A stretch of 64,000 nucleotides of DNA from CAHJXF01 sp038225855 (GCA_038225855.1 JBBRQU010000011.1:32937-96936), one strand, 5' to 3'; counted from the first letter of the stretch, positions 51,196-61,313 are shown. Made by a program: numbers and translations. The notes: generated by a model from the sequence alone, not told the origin.

Positions 51196-52010
51196 TGGCG
51201 CCCGCGCTTGCGAACGCCCCGCCGATATGGACGCGCCGCACGCCGCGCGCGCGACTGTTGTCGTGGTTCGCGTGGCTGGCGCTGATCGCGCTCACGGTGT
51301 TCTGCTGGCAGGAGATGACGCGCGACACGATCTGGTCGTTCGTGCAGGACGCGCCGCATCAGGCAGCCGATATCGGCGGTCGCATGGTGCCGCCGCGCTG
51401 GTCGTACTTCAACGTGCTCTGGCGGCCGCTGTGGGACACGCTCAACATGGCGACGCTGGGCACCGCGCTCGGCGTGGTGCTGGCCGTGCCGATCGCATTC
51501 ATGGCCGCGCGCAACACCACCCCGAGCACGTTGCTGCTGCGACCGCTCGCGCTGTTTCTGATCGTCGCATCGCGTTCGATCAACTCGCTCATCTGGGCCT
51601 TGCTGCTGGTGTCCATCCTCGGCCCGGGCCTGCTACCGGGCATCGTCGCGATCGCGCTGCGCTCGATCGGCTTCGTCGCCAAATTGCTCTACGAAGCGAT
51701 CGAGGAAATCGACAAGGCGCCGGTCGAAGCGATCGTCTCGACCGGCGCGCCGCGCGCGAGTGTCGTCGCCTACGGCATCGTGCCGCAGATCATGCCGGCG
51801 TTTGCCGGCATCAGCGTGTTCCGCTGGGACATCAACATCCGTGAATCGACCGTGCTCGGCCTGGTCGGCGCGGGCGGCATCGGCCTGCAACTCGAAGCGT
51901 CGCTGAACACGCTCGCATGGCCGCAGGTGAGCGTGATCCTGTTGGCGATCCTCTCGACGGTCGTGATCGGCGAGTGGGTCTCTGCGAAGATTCGCCACGC
52001 AATGATTTGA
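51192..52010 (+). CDS. phnE: Phosphonate ABC transporter permease (second PhnE)
   Basis: A 272-residue permease homologous to the preceding one. It shows WDTLNMATLGTALGVVLAVP, VEAIVSTGAPRASVVAYGIV and RESTVLGLVGAGGIGLQLE. Two PhnE-type genes in tandem would form a heterodimeric channel. The start is at the ATGATG overlapping the first permease stop (51192 or 51195). Confidence 0.93.
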   Translation: MMAPALANAPPIWTRRTPRARLLSWFAWLALIALTVFCWQEMTRDTIWSFVQDAPHQAADIGGRMVPPRWSYFNVLWRPLWDTLNMATLGTALGVVLAVPIAFMAARNTTPSTLLLRPLALFLIVASRSINSLIWALLLVSILGPGLLPGIVAIALRSIGFVAKLLYEAIEEIDKAPVEAIVSTGAPRASVVAYGIVPQIMPAFAGISVFRWDINIRESTVLGLVGAGGIGLQLEASLNTLAWPQVSVILLAILSTVVIGEWVSAKIRHAMI

Positions 52011-52057
52011 TTCGCGTCAACGCCAACTTTGGCAAAGCAAACCGCAAGGAGCAAAAC

Positions 52058-53242
52058 ATGAGCAAGCGTGACGTGGTGGTTCTGGGCGCCGCCCGATCGG
52101 CGATCGGCACAGTCGGTGGAGCGCTGGCTGACATCGAGCCGGCTGACCTGGCCGGCACCGTGATGAACGAGGCGGTCAAGCGTTCCGGCGTCGACCCGAA
52201 GGAGATCAACTACGTGACCGTGGGCAACACCATTCCCACCGAGAGTCGCTTCGCGTACGTGGCGCGCGTCGCGGCGATCCAGGCGGGGTTGCCGATGGAT
52301 TCGGTGGCGATGTCGGTGAACCGCCTCTGCTCGTCGGGTCTGCAGGGCATCGTGACGACAGCGCAAAACATTCTGCTCGGCGACTGCGACTACGGTGTGG
52401 GCGGCGGCGTGGAAGTAATGAGTCGCGGCGGCTACCTGTCCACGGCGATGCGCACCGGCGCGCGCATGGGCGACACCAAGCTGATCGACACGATGGTCGC
52501 CACGCTGACCGACCCGTTCGGTGTGGGGCATATGGGCATCACGGCCGAGAACCTGGTCACCAAGTGGGGCATCACGCGCGAGGAGCAGGACGCGCTCGCG
52601 ATGGAGTCGCACCGCCGCGCGGCCGCAGCGATCGCCGAAGGGCGCTTCAAGGAGCAGATCGTACCTATCGTCAAGCAGACCAGGAAGGGCGAGGTCGTCT
52701 TCGACACCGACGAGCACGTCAAGCCCAACACGACGATGGAGTCGCTTGGCAAGCTGAAGCCCGCGTTCAAGAAGGACGGCTCGGTGACCGCGGGCAACGC
52801 GTCGGGCGTCAACGATGGCGCAGCCTTCTTCGTGCTGGCCGATGCGTCAGTGGCAGCAGCGGCCGGCCACAAGCCGATCGCGCGGCTGGTGTCGTATGCG
52901 GTGGCGGGTGTGCCCAACGAGATCATGGGTGAAGGACCGATCCCGGCCACCAAGCTGGCGCTCAAGAAAGGCGGCGTGACGCTCGATCAGATGGACGTGA
53001 TCGAGAGCAACGAAGCCTTCGCGGCGCAGGCTATCGCGGTGGCGCGCGGGCTCGAGCTCGACATGAAGAAGACCAACCCGAACGGCGGCGCGATTGCGCT
53101 GGGTCACCCGATCGGTTGCTCGGGCGCGTTCCTTGCCACCAAAGCGGTGTACGAACTGCACCGCACCGGCGGCCGCTACGCATTGGTGACGATGTGCATC
53201 GGCGGCGGGCAGGGCATCGCCGCCGTATTCGAACGCGTCTGA
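52058..53242 (+). CDS. Acetyl-CoA acetyltransferase (thiolase)
   Basis: A 394-residue degradative/biosynthetic thiolase. The acyl-accepting Cys is at about 91 in NRLCSSGLQGI, with NASGVNDGAAFFVLA, the His in NGGAIALGHPIGCSGA and the second Cys in MCIGGGQG near the end. AAGGAG precedes the ATG at 52058. It condenses two acetyl-CoA or cleaves 3-ketoacyl-CoA. A role in polyhydroxybutyrate supply (PhaA/BktB-like) is plausible but phaB/phaC are not nearby. Confidence 0.93.
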   Translation: MSKRDVVVLGAARSAIGTVGGALADIEPADLAGTVMNEAVKRSGVDPKEINYVTVGNTIPTESRFAYVARVAAIQAGLPMDSVAMSVNRLCSSGLQGIVTTAQNILLGDCDYGVGGGVEVMSRGGYLSTAMRTGARMGDTKLIDTMVATLTDPFGVGHMGITAENLVTKWGITREEQDALAMESHRRAAAAIAEGRFKEQIVPIVKQTRKGEVVFDTDEHVKPNTTMESLGKLKPAFKKDGSVTAGNASGVNDGAAFFVLADASVAAAAGHKPIARLVSYAVAGVPNEIMGEGPIPATKLALKKGGVTLDQMDVIESNEAFAAQAIAVARGLELDMKKTNPNGGAIALGHPIGCSGAFLATKAVYELHRTGGRYALVTMCIGGGQGIAAVFERV

Positions 53243-53299
53243 TTTCGTAATATTCCCGCGAGGGGACGCCCGCATGAGGGCGTATCCCTGCTCTTGCCA

Positions 53300-54631
53300 A
53301 TGAGTCGAATGACGAAGGCGGTTCGAATGCGCCCGAATTTTGTGAGCAGGCTTCCGAGGAAATCGCGAATGATGATCGCCGCTGTCGTGGCTCTGTCCCT
53401 CCTCGTCATCGTGTTTCTGGTGGCCAACCTGATGACCGGCGAGAAGAAGGTTCAACAACAAGTCGAGCGCCTGTATTCGGCCGAGGACTCCGAGTTCATT
53501 CACGTGATGGGCGTGCTGCTCGGCCCGCCGGTGATATCGGGAAACAAATATCGCGTGCTCGTCAACGGCGATCAGATCTTTCCGGCGATGCTGGAGGCTA
53601 TAAAAAATGCGAAGCGCACGATCGATTTCGAAACCTACATCTATTGGTCGGGCGCGATCGGGAGACAGTTCGCCGATGCCTTGTCCGAGCGCGCGAAGGC
53701 GGGAATCAAGGTCCACATACTGCTCGATTGGGTCGGGACTGCCAAGATGGACGAGGCGCTGATCGACGAGCTGAAGTCCGCCGGCGTCGAGATACAGAAA
53801 TACCACAAGCCGCATTGGACGGGCCTCGGCAAGCTGAACAACCGAACGCACCGCAAGCTGCTCGTCGTCGACGGACAAATCGGATTCACGGGCGGCGTGG
53901 GCATCGCCGAGCAATGGACCGGCAACGCGCAGGATCCCGATCATTGGAGGGACACGCACTTCGTCGTCGAAGGTCCGGTGGTGGGCCAGATGCAGGCCGT
54001 CTTCATGGACAACTGGATCAAGACTTCGGGCGCGGTGCTTCACGGTGCTGAATACTTCCCGCCGCTGGAGCCGGTGGCCGACGGGAGGGCGCAGGTGTTC
54101 AGCAGCTCGCCCGCAGGCGGTGGTGCAAGCATGGAGTTGATGTATCTGCTGTCGATCACCGCGGCGAAGAGAACGATCCGCCTGTCGAGTTCGTATTTCG
54201 TGCCGAACGACCTGGCGCTGCGCGCGTTCATGGATGCGATGAAGCGCGGCGTGAAGCTCGAGATCATCACGCCCGGCGGGCACATCGACTCGGACGCGGT
54301 GCGCAACGCGTCGAGGGCCAAGTGGGGCGGCCTGCTTGCGGCGGGCGCCGAGATCTCCGAGTACCAGCCGACGATGTATCACGTCAAGGTGATGATCGTC
54401 GACGAGTTCATGGTCTCCACCGGATCGACCAACTTCGACGAGCGCTCGTTTCGTCTCAACGATGAAGCGAACTTGAATATCTACGATGCGGCGTTCGCGA
54501 AGGAACAGGTCGCGGTGTTCGAGGCGGACCTCGCGAAATCGAAACGCATCACGCTCGAGATGTGGGAGGCCCGACCGTTGCGCGAAAAGATCGCCGAGAA
54601 GTTTGCGTCGTTGCTGGATTCGCAACTCTAA
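53300..54631 (+). CDS. Cardiolipin synthase-like phospholipase D protein
   Basis: A 443-residue membrane-anchored protein: one helix (IAAVVALSLLVIVFLVANLM) then two PLD domains. The HKD motifs are THRKLLVVDGQIGFTGG and YHVKVMIVDEFMVSTGSTNFD, both complete. This matches ClsB/ClsC-type phosphatidyltransferases that make cardiolipin, though other PLD activities are possible. Start uncertain: TTG 53294, ATG 53300, ATG 53309 or ATG 53327; the last has an AAGGCGG site in front. Confidence 0.9.
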   Translation: MSRMTKAVRMRPNFVSRLPRKSRMMIAAVVALSLLVIVFLVANLMTGEKKVQQQVERLYSAEDSEFIHVMGVLLGPPVISGNKYRVLVNGDQIFPAMLEAIKNAKRTIDFETYIYWSGAIGRQFADALSERAKAGIKVHILLDWVGTAKMDEALIDELKSAGVEIQKYHKPHWTGLGKLNNRTHRKLLVVDGQIGFTGGVGIAEQWTGNAQDPDHWRDTHFVVEGPVVGQMQAVFMDNWIKTSGAVLHGAEYFPPLEPVADGRAQVFSSSPAGGGASMELMYLLSITAAKRTIRLSSSYFVPNDLALRAFMDAMKRGVKLEIITPGGHIDSDAVRNASRAKWGGLLAAGAEISEYQPTMYHVKVMIVDEFMVSTGSTNFDERSFRLNDEANLNIYDAAFAKEQVAVFEADLAKSKRITLEMWEARPLREKIAEKFASLLDSQL

Positions 54632-54667
54632 GAGTTACGCGCCCGAGTCGTTCGAACCGCTGTGCCC

Positions 54668-55180
54668 ATGACCGCCGCAATCATCACCCTCAGACTCGCC
54701 CGACCCACGGACGCACGGGCGATTGCGTTCATGTCGCGCGACCTAATCGAAGCGGGGCTCGGTTGGAGCTACCGGCCCGAGCGCATCGTCCGCCTGATTC
54801 AAGACCGCGACACGACCACGCTGATCGCGGACCGGCACGGAAACCCGGTGGGATTTGCGGTCATGGGTTTCGGAGAAGATCGCGCCCATCTCGGGTTGCT
54901 GGCCGTGCATCCTGCGCAGCAGCGGCAGGGCGTCGCCCGTCGCATGATGGAATGGCTGGTCGAGTCCGCTGCCATCGCGGGAATCGCCTCGCTGCATCTC
55001 GAGCTGCGCGCGAGCAACGAGGCCGCGCGTGCCTTCTATCGCAAAATGAATTTTGCCGAGACGCAGCGCGTGCCCGGCTACTACCGCGGGCGCGAAGCGG
55101 CAATCCGCATGGAGCGTGTGCTGCGCTTCCATGATCCGGCGCCGATCACGTGGCAGCCGCAGAACCGCGGGGCGCGTTGA
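54668..55180 (+). CDS. GNAT-family N-acetyltransferase
   Basis: A 170-residue acetyltransferase. The acetyl-CoA loop lies in LLAVHPAQQRQGVARRMMEW, with LHLELRASNEAARAFYRKMN downstream, as in RimI-like enzymes. The target is unknown. A GTG at 54662 is an alternative start adding two residues. It lies between the PLD and GDH genes, all on the plus strand. Confidence 0.9.
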   Translation: MTAAIITLRLARPTDARAIAFMSRDLIEAGLGWSYRPERIVRLIQDRDTTTLIADRHGNPVGFAVMGFGEDRAHLGLLAVHPAQQRQGVARRMMEWLVESAAIAGIASLHLELRASNEAARAFYRKMNFAETQRVPGYYRGREAAIRMERVLRFHDPAPITWQPQNRGAR

Positions 55181-55280
55181 TTTGCCGATCGATGCTCGCG
55201 CGGCAGGCGCAGTTTGATCGATACTTCGCGGTAAGCAGGCAACGGATCATCGTTAGAGTCCACGCCCACATGGAGAAGAC

Positions 55281-58200
55281 ATGGATGCGCCCATAGCCGT
55301 GCAGCGCCCGCGCGAATCGAAATCACCGGAACTGATCGTCGAGCTCACCGATTTGATCCATGCCAAGCTGCCCGCGGAGCAGGCCAACGAAGCGGCCGAG
55401 TTCGCCCGCCAGTATTACGGCCAGGTTGCACTGGAGGATCTCGCAGAGCGTCCGCTCGCCGACCTCTACGGCGCCGCGCTCTCACACTGGCACTTCGCGC
55501 GCAACTTCGCGGGCGGCGCGCCCAAGCTGCGCGTGTACAACCCGCGGCTCCAAGAGAACGGCTGGCAATCGACCCACACGGTGATCGAGATCGTCAACGA
55601 CGACATGCCCTTCCTGGTCGATTCGATCACGATGGAGGTCAACCGCCAGGGCCTCACGCTACACCTGATCATTCATCCGCTGCTGAAGATCCGTCGCGAT
55701 GCAGAGCACCACATCGCCGGACTGGCGCGCGATCGCGACGAGCCTGGAGGTCGCTTCGAATCGCTGATTCATGTCGAGGTCGATCGCGTCACCGAGCCTG
55801 CCCGCATGAAGGCGCTGCACGATGGGTTGATGCACATCCTCGAGGATGTGCGCGCCACCGTTCAGGACTGGAAGCCGATGCGGCAGCGCGTCGTCGACAT
55901 CGTGGCCGACCTGGATTGCAATCCGCCGCCCGCGTTGATCGACGATCTCGAAGAGGGCCGCGCCTTCCTGCAATGGCTGGCCGACGGAAACTTCACGCTG
56001 CTCGGTTGCCGCGACTACGACCTCGTGCAGGAAAACGGCGAGGATGGACTGCGCGTCGTACCCAGCTCCGGCCTGGGCATCCTGCGCGACCGTGGCGAGG
56101 CCGCTGTCTCGGCCACCTTTGCCGCGCTGCCGGCCGAAGTCCGGGCGCGTGCGCGCGAGCCGCGCCTGTTGGTCCTGAGCAAATCGAACGCGCGCGCGAG
56201 CGTGCATCGCCCCGGCTACATGGACTACCTCGGCGTCAAGCGCTTCGACGCCGAAGGCCGCGTGATCGGTGAGCGGCGCTTGCTCGGCCTCTACACTTCG
56301 ACCGCGTACAACGCGAGTCCGACGGAAATTCCGCTGCTCAGGCAGAAGGTCGCGGCGGTCACGCAGCGGGCGGGGTTTATCGCCAAGAGCCACGCCGCGA
56401 AGGCGCTCGTCTCGGTGCTCGAACAATATCCGCGCGACGAACTGTTCCAGATCACCGACGACGAGCTTTACGCAACCGCGATGGGCATCGTGCGTCTGGG
56501 CGAACGCCAGCGCACGCGCCTGTTCGTGCGGCGCGACAGCTTCGGGCGCTCGTGGTCGTGCCTGATCTATGTGCCGCGCGAGAACTACAACACCGACCTG
56601 CGTGCGCGCATGCAGGCGCTCTTGATCGAAGTCTTTCAAGGCACGTCATCGGAGTTCTCGGTGCAGTTCTCCGACTCGCCGCTTGCACGCGTGCTGATCG
56701 TGGTGCGCACGCAAGCCGCTGCGACGTCCCCCGCGACGCCGCAGACCATGCCGCAGGTCGACGTGCGCGAGATCGAGCAACGACTGGTGCGCATCTCGCG
56801 GCGCTGGGAAGACGAGTTGAAGCAGGCGCTGCTCGACGCTGTCGGCGAGGAGCGCGGCAACGCGTTGTTCGAGCGCTATGCGAGCGGTTTTGCGGCCGGC
56901 TACCGCGAGGAACATTCGCCGCGCGTTGCGGTGCGCGACATCGAGCTGATGGAAACGCTGGACGATCCCGACGCACTTCCGATGAGCCTGTACGTGCCGC
57001 TCGAAGCGCCGCCCGGACGATTGCGCTTCAAGCTGATTCGCGCGGGGCAGCTCGCGCCGCTGTCGCAAAGCCTGCCGATGCTCGAGCACATGGGTGTGCA
57101 GGTGTTGGAAGAGCGACCGTACGAAGTGCGACGCTCCGACGGTACAGAAATCTGGATCGATGATTTCGGCATGAGCGTGCCGGGCAACGACGAGATCGAC
57201 GTCGAGAAATTGCGCGGACCGTTTCAGGAAGCGCTCCTGCGGACCTGGGGTGGCCACAACGAGAACGACGACTTCAACCGACTGGTCCTTCTGGCAGGGC
57301 TCGACTGGCGCGACGTGACGATCCTGCGCGCCTACGCGCGCTACATGAAACAGGCCGCGTCCACCTTCAGCCAGTCGTACATCGAACAGGCGCTGGCCGC
57401 GCACCCCACCATCGCGGCCCAACTCGTGGCGCTGTTCCACGCCCGCTTCGATCCGGCGATCGATGTGGACCGCGACGGGCGGCAGTCCGAGATCGCCGCA
57501 CGCATCACCGCGGCGCTGGACGACGTAGCCAACCTCGACGAGGACCGCATCCTGCGCCAGTACCTGTCGCTGATCGGCGCCACGCTGCGCACCAACTTCT
57601 TCCAGCGCGATGCGGCCGGGGCGCCCAAGCCCGTGCTGTCGCTCAAGTTTGACCCGGCCAAGGTGCCGGGACTGCCCGAGCCCAAGCCGATGTTCGAGAT
57701 CTTCGTCTATTCGCCGCGAGTCGAAGGCGTGCATCTGCGTGGCGGCAAGGTCGCGCGCGGCGGCCTGCGTTGGTCCGATCGCATGGAGGACTACCGCACC
57801 GAAGTGCTCGGGCTGGCGAAGGCGCAGCAGGTCAAGAACGCCGTGATCGTGCCGGTCGGCTCCAAGGGCGGCTTCGTGCTCAAGCGCGCGCCGGCGGCAA
57901 CCGATCGCGAGGCCTTGATGAAGGAGGGCGTCGCCTGCTACCAGGCCTATCTGCGCGGCCTGCTCGACCTGACCGACAACCTGGTCGCCGGTGAAGTGGC
58001 GCCGCCCGCGAACGTGTTGCGGCACGACGCCGATGACCCCTACCTCGTGGTGGCCGCGGACAAGGGTACGGCAACCTTCTCGGACATCGCCAACGGCGTC
58101 GCGGCCGAGTACGGCTTCTGGCTCGGAGACGCCTTCGCCTCGGGCGGCTCGGCCGGCTACGACCACAAGAAGATGGCGATCACGGCGCGCGGTACGTGGG

Positions 58201-60146
58201 AGTCGGTGAAGCGCCACTTCCGCTCGCTCGGCCACGACACGCAGACGCAGGACTTCAGCGTGGTCGGGGTGGGCGACATGTCGGGCGACGTGTTCGGCAA
58301 CGGCATGCTGCTGTCGCGCCACATCCGCCTCTTGGCGGCGTTCGATCACCGGCACATCTTCATCGATCCGAACCCTGACATCGAGTCAAGCTTCATCGAG
58401 CGCGAGCGCTTGTTCAAGCTGCCGCGCTCGTCGTGGGCCGACTACGACGCGACGCTGATCTCCGCGGGCGGTGGGGTGTACCCGCGCAGCGCCAAGTCCA
58501 TCGCGCTCTCGGCCGAAGCGCGCGCAGCTCTCGGGATCGAGGCCGAACGCATGACACCGAACGAGTTGATGCACGCGATCCTGCTCGCGCCCGTCGACCT
58601 GTTCTACAACGGCGGCATCGGCACCTACGTCAAGTCGGGCGCCGAGACGCACGCCGAAGTCGGCGACCGCGCCACCGACGCCATCCGCGTCAACGGCGCC
58701 GAGCTGCGCTGCAAGGTCGTCGCCGAGGGCGGCAACCTCGGCTGCACGCAGCGCGGACGCATCGAGTACGCACTCAACGGCGGCCTCATCAACACCGACG
58801 CAATCGACAACTCGGCCGGAGTGGACTGCTCCGACCACGAGGTCAACATCAAGATCCTGCTCAACGCGGTGGTGAGCGAAGGCGAATTGACGTCCAGGCA
58901 GCGCGACAAGCTCCTGGCCGAAATGACCGACGAGGTGGCGCAACTGGTGCTGCGCGACAACTACTTCCAGAACCAGGTGCTGGCCGTCACGCGTGCGCGC
59001 GAAGCCGAGGTATTCGACGAACAGGCGCGCTATATGCGCTACCTCGGCAGCGTCGGACGCCTGAATCGTCGCATCGAATTTCTGCCGTCCGACGACGTCA
59101 TCGCCGAGCGGCGCGTGGCCCGTCGCGGGCTGACGGCGCCCGAACTCGCGGTGCTGCTGGCGTACAACAAGATGGAGCTGTTCGAACTCGTGCTGGCCTC
59201 CGACTTGCCTGAGGATCCGTACATCGCCACCACGCTCGCGCGCTATTTTCCGAAGCCGCTGCGCGAACGCTACGCCGCGCAGATCCAGCGCCATCCGTTG
59301 AAGCGCGAAATCATCGCCACGCATGTCGTCAACAGCATGGTCAACCGCGTCGGGCCGACCTTCAGCAACGGCCTGCGCGAAGAAACCGGTTGCACGCCGG
59401 CCGACATCGTGCGCGCCTACATCGGCACGCGCGAGATCTTCGACCTGGTCTCGTTGTGGCTTGCCAACGAGGCGCTCGACAACAAGGTCGGCGTGGAAAC
59501 CCAGAACGAGATCGTGCAGGCGACCGTGCGGCTGGTCGTGCGCGGCACGGTCTGGCTGCTGCATCAGCGCGAGGCGCTGCGCGACCTCGACTCGACCATC
59601 AAGCGCTTCTCGCCCGGTGTGGCCGAAGTAGCTGCCGGTCTTCCGCGCTGGCTCGCGCCTCACGAGAGCGCCGCGCTGGAAGCCGACACCACGCGCCTCG
59701 TGTCGCAAGGCGTGCCCGATGCTCTGGCGCAACGCGTGGCGCGGCTCGAGACCCTGTATGCGGCTCTCGACATCGTCGAAGTCGGCACCGAGAGCGGATG
59801 CGCGGTGGACATCGTTGCGGGCGTCTACTTCGGCGTGGGTGGCCGGCTCGACCTGGGCTGGCTGTCGCAACAGATCGCCACGCTACCGGCCGACAGTCAT
59901 TGGCAGAGCCTGGCCCGCGTGGCGATGCGCGACGATCTATCCACCCTGGCGCGCGGACTGACGCGCTCGGTCCTGCGCGCGAGCGACGCGGGGCAAAGTC
60001 CCGAGGCGCTGATCGCCGCATGGGAAGCGCAGCGCGAGTTCCAGCTCCATCGCTGCCGCGAGCTCCTGGCCGACCTCAAGCCGATGGGTGCGCTCGACAT
60101 GGCGATGCTGTCGGTGCTGCTGCGGGAGTTCAGGGCGTTGGTCTAG
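55281..60146 (+). CDS. NAD-specific glutamate dehydrogenase, large (L_180) class
   Basis: A 1621-residue cytoplasmic enzyme converting glutamate to 2-oxoglutarate and ammonia. The large N-terminal ACT-like regulatory region (about 30-700) starts AAEFARQYYGQVALEDLAER and includes MPFLVDSITMEVNRQGLTLH. The catalytic GDH core (about 720-1230) has GGKVARGGLRWSDRMEDYRT, VPVGSKGGFVLKR and the Rossmann region GDMSGDVFGNGMLLSRHIRL. A long C-terminal helical region follows. Length and order match the 1600-residue family of Streptomyces, Pseudomonas and many betaproteobacteria. ATG 55281 has a GGAG site. Stand-alone gene. Confidence 0.96.
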   Translation: MDAPIAVQRPRESKSPELIVELTDLIHAKLPAEQANEAAEFARQYYGQVALEDLAERPLADLYGAALSHWHFARNFAGGAPKLRVYNPRLQENGWQSTHTVIEIVNDDMPFLVDSITMEVNRQGLTLHLIIHPLLKIRRDAEHHIAGLARDRDEPGGRFESLIHVEVDRVTEPARMKALHDGLMHILEDVRATVQDWKPMRQRVVDIVADLDCNPPPALIDDLEEGRAFLQWLADGNFTLLGCRDYDLVQENGEDGLRVVPSSGLGILRDRGEAAVSATFAALPAEVRARAREPRLLVLSKSNARASVHRPGYMDYLGVKRFDAEGRVIGERRLLGLYTSTAYNASPTEIPLLRQKVAAVTQRAGFIAKSHAAKALVSVLEQYPRDELFQITDDELYATAMGIVRLGERQRTRLFVRRDSFGRSWSCLIYVPRENYNTDLRARMQALLIEVFQGTSSEFSVQFSDSPLARVLIVVRTQAAATSPATPQTMPQVDVREIEQRLVRISRRWEDELKQALLDAVGEERGNALFERYASGFAAGYREEHSPRVAVRDIELMETLDDPDALPMSLYVPLEAPPGRLRFKLIRAGQLAPLSQSLPMLEHMGVQVLEERPYEVRRSDGTEIWIDDFGMSVPGNDEIDVEKLRGPFQEALLRTWGGHNENDDFNRLVLLAGLDWRDVTILRAYARYMKQAASTFSQSYIEQALAAHPTIAAQLVALFHARFDPAIDVDRDGRQSEIAARITAALDDVANLDEDRILRQYLSLIGATLRTNFFQRDAAGAPKPVLSLKFDPAKVPGLPEPKPMFEIFVYSPRVEGVHLRGGKVARGGLRWSDRMEDYRTEVLGLAKAQQVKNAVIVPVGSKGGFVLKRAPAATDREALMKEGVACYQAYLRGLLDLTDNLVAGEVAPPANVLRHDADDPYLVVAADKGTATFSDIANGVAAEYGFWLGDAFASGGSAGYDHKKMAITARGTWESVKRHFRSLGHDTQTQDFSVVGVGDMSGDVFGNGMLLSRHIRLLAAFDHRHIFIDPNPDIESSFIERERLFKLPRSSWADYDATLISAGGGVYPRSAKSIALSAEARAALGIEAERMTPNELMHAILLAPVDLFYNGGIGTYVKSGAETHAEVGDRATDAIRVNGAELRCKVVAEGGNLGCTQRGRIEYALNGGLINTDAIDNSAGVDCSDHEVNIKILLNAVVSEGELTSRQRDKLLAEMTDEVAQLVLRDNYFQNQVLAVTRAREAEVFDEQARYMRYLGSVGRLNRRIEFLPSDDVIAERRVARRGLTAPELAVLLAYNKMELFELVLASDLPEDPYIATTLARYFPKPLRERYAAQIQRHPLKREIIATHVVNSMVNRVGPTFSNGLREETGCTPADIVRAYIGTREIFDLVSLWLANEALDNKVGVETQNEIVQATVRLVVRGTVWLLHQREALRDLDSTIKRFSPGVAEVAAGLPRWLAPHESAALEADTTRLVSQGVPDALAQRVARLETLYAALDIVEVGTESGCAVDIVAGVYFGVGGRLDLGWLSQQIATLPADSHWQSLARVAMRDDLSTLARGLTRSVLRASDAGQSPEALIAAWEAQREFQLHRCRELLADLKPMGALDMAMLSVLLREFRALV

Positions 60147-60295
60147 TGGCAGCGCTCGGGTGCGCGCACACGCAGGAACATCGCAGCGACGCTCAGCGTT
60201 GAGTTTTTTTTCGATCGCACGTCGATTCCAGGCATTCCCGTTCGTCGTGTCCTCAGTAGCCGATAACGCGTTCCGCAACCCCCCGAGGAATCCCC

Positions 60296-60670
60296 ATGCT
60301 GCAAAACGCCCCGATGTATGCCTATATACCGGCGAAGGACGTCGCCCGAGCGCGCAAGTTCTACGAGGAGAAGTTGGGCTTCAAGCCCAAGCTGGAGACG
60401 GCCGGCGGTGTGGTCTATGAGTTCGGCAAGGGCACTGCGTGCTTCCTGTATCCGACCGCGAACGCCGGCACTTCACAGGCGAGTCAGGCGTTCTGGCAGG
60501 TCGAGGACGTCGAGCGCGAGGTCGCACTGTTGAAGGCGCGCGGCGTGACGTTCGAGAAGTACGACATGCCGGAGATGGACGCGAACGACATCTCGACCGC
60601 CGGCGGCGCCAAGGCTGCGTGGTTCAAGGACACGGAAGGAAACATCATGGCGCTGATCCAGAGCCTATGA
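60296..60670 (+). CDS. VOC-family (glyoxalase/bleomycin-resistance fold) protein
   Basis: A 124-residue single VOC domain: MYAYIPAKDVARARKFYEEK at the start, FGKGTACFLYPTANAGTSQA in the middle and AWFKDTEGNIMALIQSL at the end, where Glu in EGN is the usual metal ligand. The substrate is unknown. The stop overlaps a possible 24-codon ORF. Confidence 0.88.
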   Translation: MLQNAPMYAYIPAKDVARARKFYEEKLGFKPKLETAGGVVYEFGKGTACFLYPTANAGTSQASQAFWQVEDVEREVALLKARGVTFEKYDMPEMDANDISTAGGAKAAWFKDTEGNIMALIQSL

Positions 60671-60741
60671 GTTTCGGTGACCACCTGACCGAAAAGCAGA
60701 AAGCCGATGCCCAAGTGTTCTTTGGCGCCGACAGCGGCTAG
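60667..60741 (+). CDS. Possible 24-residue peptide overlapping the VOC gene
   Basis: ATG 60667 overlaps the VOC stop as ATGA and opens MSFGDHLTEKQKADAQVFFG, ending ADSG at TAG. It is the right length for either a short coupled peptide or the surviving head of a deleted gene. Nothing downstream up to 60825 encodes a continuation. Confidence 0.3.
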   Translation: MSFGDHLTEKQKADAQVFFGADSG

Positions 60742-60825
60742 GGCTTCGGCGTCTCGGTCCTTACGCGAACGAACGATACGGGTGCGAACCCCGGACGCTC
60801 GTCCGCGCCATCGCCTGCGCCATCG

Positions 60826-61239
60826 TCACTTCGGCGATTCGCAATTGACCATCCACGGAATGCCGAAGCGGTCGGTGAACATCGCGAAGCGCTCCGCCCA
60901 GAAGGTTTTTTGCAGTTCCATCTGCACAGTGCCCCCTTCGGACAATGCCTTGTAGATACGCTCGGCCTCTGCGACGTCGTCGACGCCGATGGAGATGTGA
61001 AAACCTTGTGGCGACTGGAACGGCATCGCGGAAGGCGCGTCCGAACCCATCAGCACTTGATCTCCGAACTGAAGACTCGTGTGCATGATCTTGTCGCGCT
61101 CCTCTGGCTTTGATTGATCGGCCATCGGCGACTCGCCGAACGTCATCATCATCATCTGCTTGCCGTGCAGCACCTGTTCGTAGAACTTGAAAGCTTCCTT
61201 GCAGTTGCCGTTGAAGATGAGATAGGAATTGAGTTTCAT
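60826..61239 (-). CDS. VOC-family PhnB/YjdN-like protein
   Basis: A 137-residue protein with the PhnB-like opening MKLNSYLIFNGNCKEAFKFY, then MHTSLQFGDQVLMGSD, and ending FGIPWMVNCESPK. Despite the name, this family is not needed for phosphonate use, and its role is unknown. ACAGGAG precedes the ATG, and its leader resembles that of the YciI gene 74 bp upstream, so the two are probably co-expressed. Confidence 0.9.
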   Translation of the reverse strand: MKLNSYLIFNGNCKEAFKFYEQVLHGKQMMMMTFGESPMADQSKPEERDKIMHTSLQFGDQVLMGSDAPSAMPFQSPQGFHISIGVDDVAEAERIYKALSEGGTVQMELQKTFWAERFAMFTDRFGIPWMVNCESPK

Positions 61240-61313
61240 GGTGGATCTCCTGTTGAAAAAATCATGGCGTGATTTGACGCCACTGGGCCCCTGCGTTCGC
61301 AGGGACGAACTGC

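Noticed and set aside
58386..59870. A 494-codon minus-strand open frame
   Set aside because: Antisense to the glutamate dehydrogenase gene, like several others opposite that gene.
60826..61239. The PhnB-like protein as part of phosphonate metabolism with phnDCE
   Set aside because: The PhnB/YjdN family is not required for phosphonate use, and the gene is 9 kb away on the other strand.
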